Below, piece by piece: positions 61,422 through 64,000 of a stretch of DNA of 64,000 bases; position 1 is the first letter of the stretch, and each line of letters starts with the position of its first letter. The notes beneath the pieces were generated by a model. The model saw nothing but the letters and a program-made list of their open reading frames with translations. It made no database searches and was not told where the DNA came from. The stretch is from contig NZ_AP024646.1 in the NCBI RefSeq assembly GCF_019977235.1, forward strand, positions 2,542,001 to 2,606,000. Direction: 5' to 3'. This DNA is from Arthrobacter sp. StoSoilB5 (GTDB lineage Bacteria; Actinomycetota; Actinomycetes; Actinomycetales; Micrococcaceae). The translations under genes and the position numbers were made by a program.

Positions 61422-62423
61422 TCAGTGGGGCTGCGGGCTGGCCAGAAACTTTTCCAGCGTCATCGGGGCGGGGGGAATGGCTGGCGCCGTCAGGGGTACG
61501 CCGTTGAAGGATGAGGCCTCGAAGTACCACTGCTCAAGGGCGGGGAGCCCCCAGCGGGCGTTGGTGCTGACGGAAGCGGCGTCCCAGCGCACGGGTTCGG
61601 TCTCGAGGTCGATGGTCTGGTAATGGCTGTTGAAGACCTCGACGCGGTGGCCGTCCGGATCGCGAAGGTACGCGAAGAGCATGCCGCCGGGTCCGTGCCG
61701 GCCAGGTCCGCGCTCCACCTGGTCGCCGTAGCCCAGGATGCCAGCGAAGTCGCAGGCGGTGAAGATGTCGTGGCTTTCGGAAACGGTATAGGCGAAGTGG
61801 TGCAGGCTTGGGCCGGCGCCAGGCACCATGGCCAGGTCGAGGCAGGTGCCTTTGCGGTACATGAAGGCGCCCACCAGATCGTGGCCGTATTCCAGGTATT
61901 CGGAGTTGCGGAAGCCCAGTGCGCTGTAGAACGCACACAGGTCGTAGACGTCGTGCGTGAGCAGTTGGAAGTGGTCCAGCCGCTGGGCGTGGGCGCCCTG
62001 GTACTGCTCGAAGTTGATGTGCAGCCTGGGGCGGGTTTCCATGGTTGCGCACAGCTCCAGCGGCGTCCCGACCGGGTCGGAGACGTGCAGCGTGCGGCCT
62101 TGGTGCGGCGTGTCCACCCACTCGGCTGGCAGGTCCCGCTCACGGAAGAAGCGGTAAGCCTCGTCAAGGTCCTCCTCGAAGAAGACCCGGAATCCTATTC
62201 GGCGGGCTGTGCCGCCATCGGGGCTCTTCTCCAGCACGAGGCTGTGGTGGCATGCCTCTGCGAGGCCGCGCATGTAGACCGTCGAGTCATCTTCCTCGGT
62301 AACCACCAGGCCTAGGACCCGGGTGTAGAAGTCACGGCTCGTGGCCAAGTCGGCGACGTTGAGCCGCAGATGGCTGGTTCGTGTGATGTTGAACGGCGGA
62401 CGCAAATCGACCGGTGGCAGCAT
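61422..62423 (-). CDS. VOC-family extradiol ring-cleavage dioxygenase
   Basis: I choose ATG 62423 (preceded by GGAGAGATTGAGAATC). The 333-residue two-module vicinal-oxygen-chelate protein resembles type I extradiol dioxygenases such as catechol or homoprotocatechuate 2,3-dioxygenase. Probable Fe/Mn ligands are His151 (RLDHFQL), His208/209 (SLHHFAYTV) and Glu262 (GHRVEVFN). DPDGHRVEVFNSHYQT is the extradiol signature region. It opens a dihydroxylated aromatic ring using oxygen. It is the first gene of its operon, with a LacI operator 36 bases upstream. Confidence 0.92.
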   Translation of the reverse strand: MLPPVDLRPPFNITRTSHLRLNVADLATSRDFYTRVLGLVVTEEDDSTVYMRGLAEACHHSLVLEKSPDGGTARRIGFRVFFEEDLDEAYRFFRERDLPAEWVDTPHQGRTLHVSDPVGTPLELCATMETRPRLHINFEQYQGAHAQRLDHFQLLTHDVYDLCAFYSALGFRNSEYLEYGHDLVGAFMYRKGTCLDLAMVPGAGPSLHHFAYTVSESHDIFTACDFAGILGYGDQVERGPGRHGPGGMLFAYLRDPDGHRVEVFNSHYQTIDLETEPVRWDAASVSTNARWGLPALEQWYFEASSFNGVPLTAPAIPPAPMTLEKFLASPQPH

Positions 62424-62458
62424 GATTCTCAATCTCTCCAATGGGGGGGTCAGATAGT

Positions 62459-62472
62459 TGCTATCGTTAGCA
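62459..62472. promoter_or_regulatory. LacI operator TGCTATCGTTAGCA upstream of the dioxygenase operon
   Basis: Exact copy (reverse orientation) of the TGCTAACGATAGCA palindrome, between the dioxygenase gene (start 62423) and the end of the LacI gene (62527). It implies repression of the VOC-CMD-dehydrogenase operon by the adjacent LacI protein. Confidence 0.8.
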
Positions 62473-62526
62473 TTTTATCGATTTTTTGAATAGGCATAAG
62501 CGGGTTTTATACGGTGCGGTGGAAGT

Positions 62527-63558
62527 TCAGGCAGAACGCTTGCGCGACGCCGCCGACGGTACGGCAGTGCTGCCTCGGGGCACGATCCAGCCCACTGACA
62601 CCGACTCGTAAGGGTCGTTGCCGGCCGGGGGGTTGTTCAGGCGGCGGACAAACCAGAGTCCGCAGGAGGTGGCTACGTCGCCGATTGGGAGGCTCACTGT
62701 AGTGAGCCCCGGCCCCCACCAGGAAAAGCCGCTCTGGTCGCCGAAGCCCACGACGGACAGTTCGGCGGGGACGTCGACGCCCAGCTCCAACAAGCAGTCA
62801 AGCACACCCACGGTGTGCAGAACCGAACCAAGGACGACGGCGGTCGGGGGCTTGGGCCCGTCCAGAAGCCGACGCATCGCATCCCGGGCGTGTTCAGGCG
62901 AAGCGGGGGGGCCGAGTTCGATCAGATCGGAACGTGGCGAAATGTCCTTCTTCCGCAATGCCTGACGGTAACCGTCCAGGCGTTCCCTGCCTGTCGGCAG
63001 GTCGGACATTGCTCCGATGTAGGCAATTCTGGTGTGGCCGAGATCCAGCAAATGCGTAGTGGCATCATCCAGGGCCCGGCGATCGTCGAGGCCGAACCAG
63101 TGACTGCCGAGTGCAGGCTGCCTGCGCAGCAACTGTACGTGCGGCATGCCCCGCAGCAGGTTTACGGAGTCACTATGGGGGTTGGGTGTTGGTGCAATTA
63201 TCACGCCCGCGGCACGGCTTGCGGACAGCTCGCGGAGGTGGCGACGTTCAATGAGTCGATCATCGAATGTCTCGGCCAGAGTCAGCTGATAGTCCTCGCG
63301 AGCCATAATGGCCGACAGTTCGTGGGCGATAGTGAAGTAGAAGCTGTTGCGGATATCGGGAATGACCAAACCCACCACATTGCTCGGAGCACCTCGCATC
63401 ATCCGGGCTGCGTGGTTACCCACATATCCCAACTCGGTAGCAGCCTGGCGGACACGGGCCTTGGTCTGTTCGCTGATACGGGAGTCGTCGGCCAACGCAC
63501 GACCCACGGTGGAGACTGACAGTTGCAGATGTGCGGCAATGTCCTTGGTGGTTACCAT
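62527..63558 (-). CDS. LacI family transcriptional regulator of the ring-cleavage island
   Basis: The 343-residue protein has the LacI helix-turn-helix (VTTKDIAAHLQLSVSTVGRA, LADDSRISEQTKARVRQAA) and effector domain (VVGLVIPDIRNSFYFTIAHE, LSVVGFGDQSGFSWWGPGLT). It diverges clearly from the two glycoside LacI paralogues at 35 and 43 kb. Five TGCTAACGATAGCA palindromes surround it, including one 80 bases upstream of its own start. The effector is probably an aromatic-derived acid rather than a sugar. Confidence 0.92.
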   Translation of the reverse strand: MVTTKDIAAHLQLSVSTVGRALADDSRISEQTKARVRQAATELGYVGNHAARMMRGAPSNVVGLVIPDIRNSFYFTIAHELSAIMAREDYQLTLAETFDDRLIERRHLRELSASRAAGVIIAPTPNPHSDSVNLLRGMPHVQLLRRQPALGSHWFGLDDRRALDDATTHLLDLGHTRIAYIGAMSDLPTGRERLDGYRQALRKKDISPRSDLIELGPPASPEHARDAMRRLLDGPKPPTAVVLGSVLHTVGVLDCLLELGVDVPAELSVVGFGDQSGFSWWGPGLTTVSLPIGDVATSCGLWFVRRLNNPPAGNDPYESVSVGWIVPRGSTAVPSAASRKRSA

Positions 63559-63637
63559 CGTTCCTCCTTTACGCTTGTCTGTAGCGGAATACCATACCGG
63601 GGCCGAACGGGGATCTTAGCGCAAGGCGCTGTCCACG

Positions 63638-63651
63638 TGCTAACGATAGCA
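63638..63651. promoter_or_regulatory. LacI operator TGCTAACGATAGCA upstream of the LacI gene
   Basis: Extended to an 18-base palindrome CGTGCTAACGATAGCACG (63636-63653). It lies 80 bases upstream of the LacI start codon and is suitable for autoregulation. Confidence 0.8.
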
Positions 63652-63808
63652 CGCTAGTAGCGGGAGTCAAGAAGGGCCCATTGCTTAGATGTGGAACGCG
63701 GGCAGATCGCAGCGTTAGCCGATGGCTGGCCGCTGCGAGCCGAGCGGCTCCGGGGTTCCCGTTACTGGCTATGCCTCCGGCATCGACCAAGGCGACCTGA
63801 ATTCCCTC

Positions 63809-63841
63809 TTGACTCCATCGCCCAGGGTGCTATCGTTAGCA
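63809..63841 (+). promoter_or_regulatory. Outward promoter with LacI operator
   Basis: TTGACT (63809-63814), 16-base spacer, TATCGT (63831-63836); the -10 lies inside the operator TGCTATCGTTAGCA (63828-63841). It points right, towards a gene beyond the window. Confidence 0.7.
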
Positions 63842-63919
63842 CTAGTTCGAGCATTCCCCCACTCATGGTTGCTCGCCGGCAGACTTGCTAGACGAGGACC
63901 TCCAGCCTGAAAACTGTCA

Positions 63920-63938
63920 ATTTGGTTGCGAACCAAAT
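63920..63938. promoter_or_regulatory. Palindrome ATTTGGTT-GCG-AACCAAAT
   Basis: A perfect eight-base inverted repeat with a 3-base centre, 79 bases downstream of the last LacI operator. It is a second, different regulator site for the gene beyond the right edge; the binding protein is not in this window as far as I can tell. Confidence 0.6.
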
Positions 63939-64000
63939 GCGTCCACCGCTGAACCCCGGAGCGAACGTTCCGGGTTTCATCGTGACTGTCCTCCACGCCG

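Larger units (their letters stand above)
63559..64000. other. Gene-free control region at the right edge
   Basis: No gene is seen in these 440 bases. They hold two LacI palindromes, an outward-facing promoter and a separate 19-base palindrome, so a regulated gene probably starts just beyond the window. Confidence 0.6.

Noticed and set aside
1..64000. CRISPR array
   Set aside because: No regularly spaced direct repeats of 25-40 bases and no cas-like genes were seen.

Overview
The window is high-GC DNA. The gene families and operon styles (GPH/MFS carriers, LacI-, RpiR- and FCD-GntR-type regulators, GTG/TTG starts, lipoproteins, branched-chain 2-oxoacid dehydrogenase, glutamate-type ABC importers) fit a soil actinobacterium of the Arthrobacter/Paenarthrobacter type. 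That assignment is inference from gene content; there is no rRNA gene to test it. The window is catabolic and accessory in character, with no ribosomal, replication or cell-division genes.

Layout. (1) 1-5.5 kb: branched-chain 2-oxoacid dehydrogenase genes on the minus strand (E2 partial, E1 beta, E1 alpha), divergent from etfB-etfA and a cytochrome b-type membrane protein. (2) 5.7-21.8 kb: a patchwork of intact genes and relics. The relics are an aminotransferase gene with an amber codon, a frameshifted ubiquitin-like E2/E1 conjugation gene next to a tiny Pro-rich peptide ending in Gly, two IS110-type transposase fragments, a frameshifted malate synthase, a multiply frameshifted alpha/beta hydrolase, and a chimera of hisC-like, adenosine-deaminase-like and ABC-permease pieces. 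Between them lie intact genes for an opine-type dehydrogenase, an amino-acid ABC importer, an RpiR regulator and a FAD amine oxidase. (3) 21.8-24.2 kb: argH-like lyase and a divergent GntR regulator. (4) 24.8-36.2 kb: an eight-gene minus-strand glucuronide operon (peptide/opine-type ABC importer, Gfo/Idh/MocA oxidoreductase, GH2 beta-glucuronidase, SDR) with TetR and LacI regulators. (5) 36.3-44.8 kb: an MFS carrier, GH78 alpha-rhamnosidase, GH1 beta-glucosidase and SDR operon, with TetR, LacI and MarR regulators; rhamnosyl-glucosides such as flavonoid rutinosides are a natural guess for the substrate. (6) 45-47.9 kb: a Baeyer-Villiger-type monooxygenase translationally coupled to a secreted SMP-30/gluconolactonase-like lipoprotein. 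(7) 48-52.4 kb: relics (GAF protein, KDPG aldolase, tRNA-like 3' end), two identical-type 19-bp palindromes and a run of small unknown genes. (8) 52.5-63.6 kb: an intact catabolic island.

The most interesting part is region 8. A LacI regulator is surrounded by five copies of the 14-bp palindrome TGCTAACGATAGCA (one copy imperfect). These sit upstream of an extradiol-dioxygenase operon, a cupin gene, the regulator itself, an outward promoter at the right edge, and a tightly overlapping operon FAH hydrolase - D-2-hydroxyacid dehydrogenase - enolase paralogue - APH-type kinase - FAH hydrolase - quinone oxidoreductase. The enolase paralogue keeps its metal ligands and catalytic lysines but has Asp for the conserved Glu and Ala for the conserved His of the active site. 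An enolase, a small-molecule kinase and a hydroxyacid dehydrogenase in one co-translated unit beside aromatic-ring-cleavage genes suggests a phosphorylation-dependent lower pathway (for example hydroxyacid to phospho-hydroxyacid to enol-phosphate) that I do not recognise from described pathways.

Two features cross-cut the window. Lesions are concentrated in 5.7-21 kb and 48-51 kb, while the flanking operons are intact. Several regulators sit beside recognisable palindromic operators (RpiR, GntR, LacI twice, TetR, MarR), so much of the regulatory wiring can be read directly.
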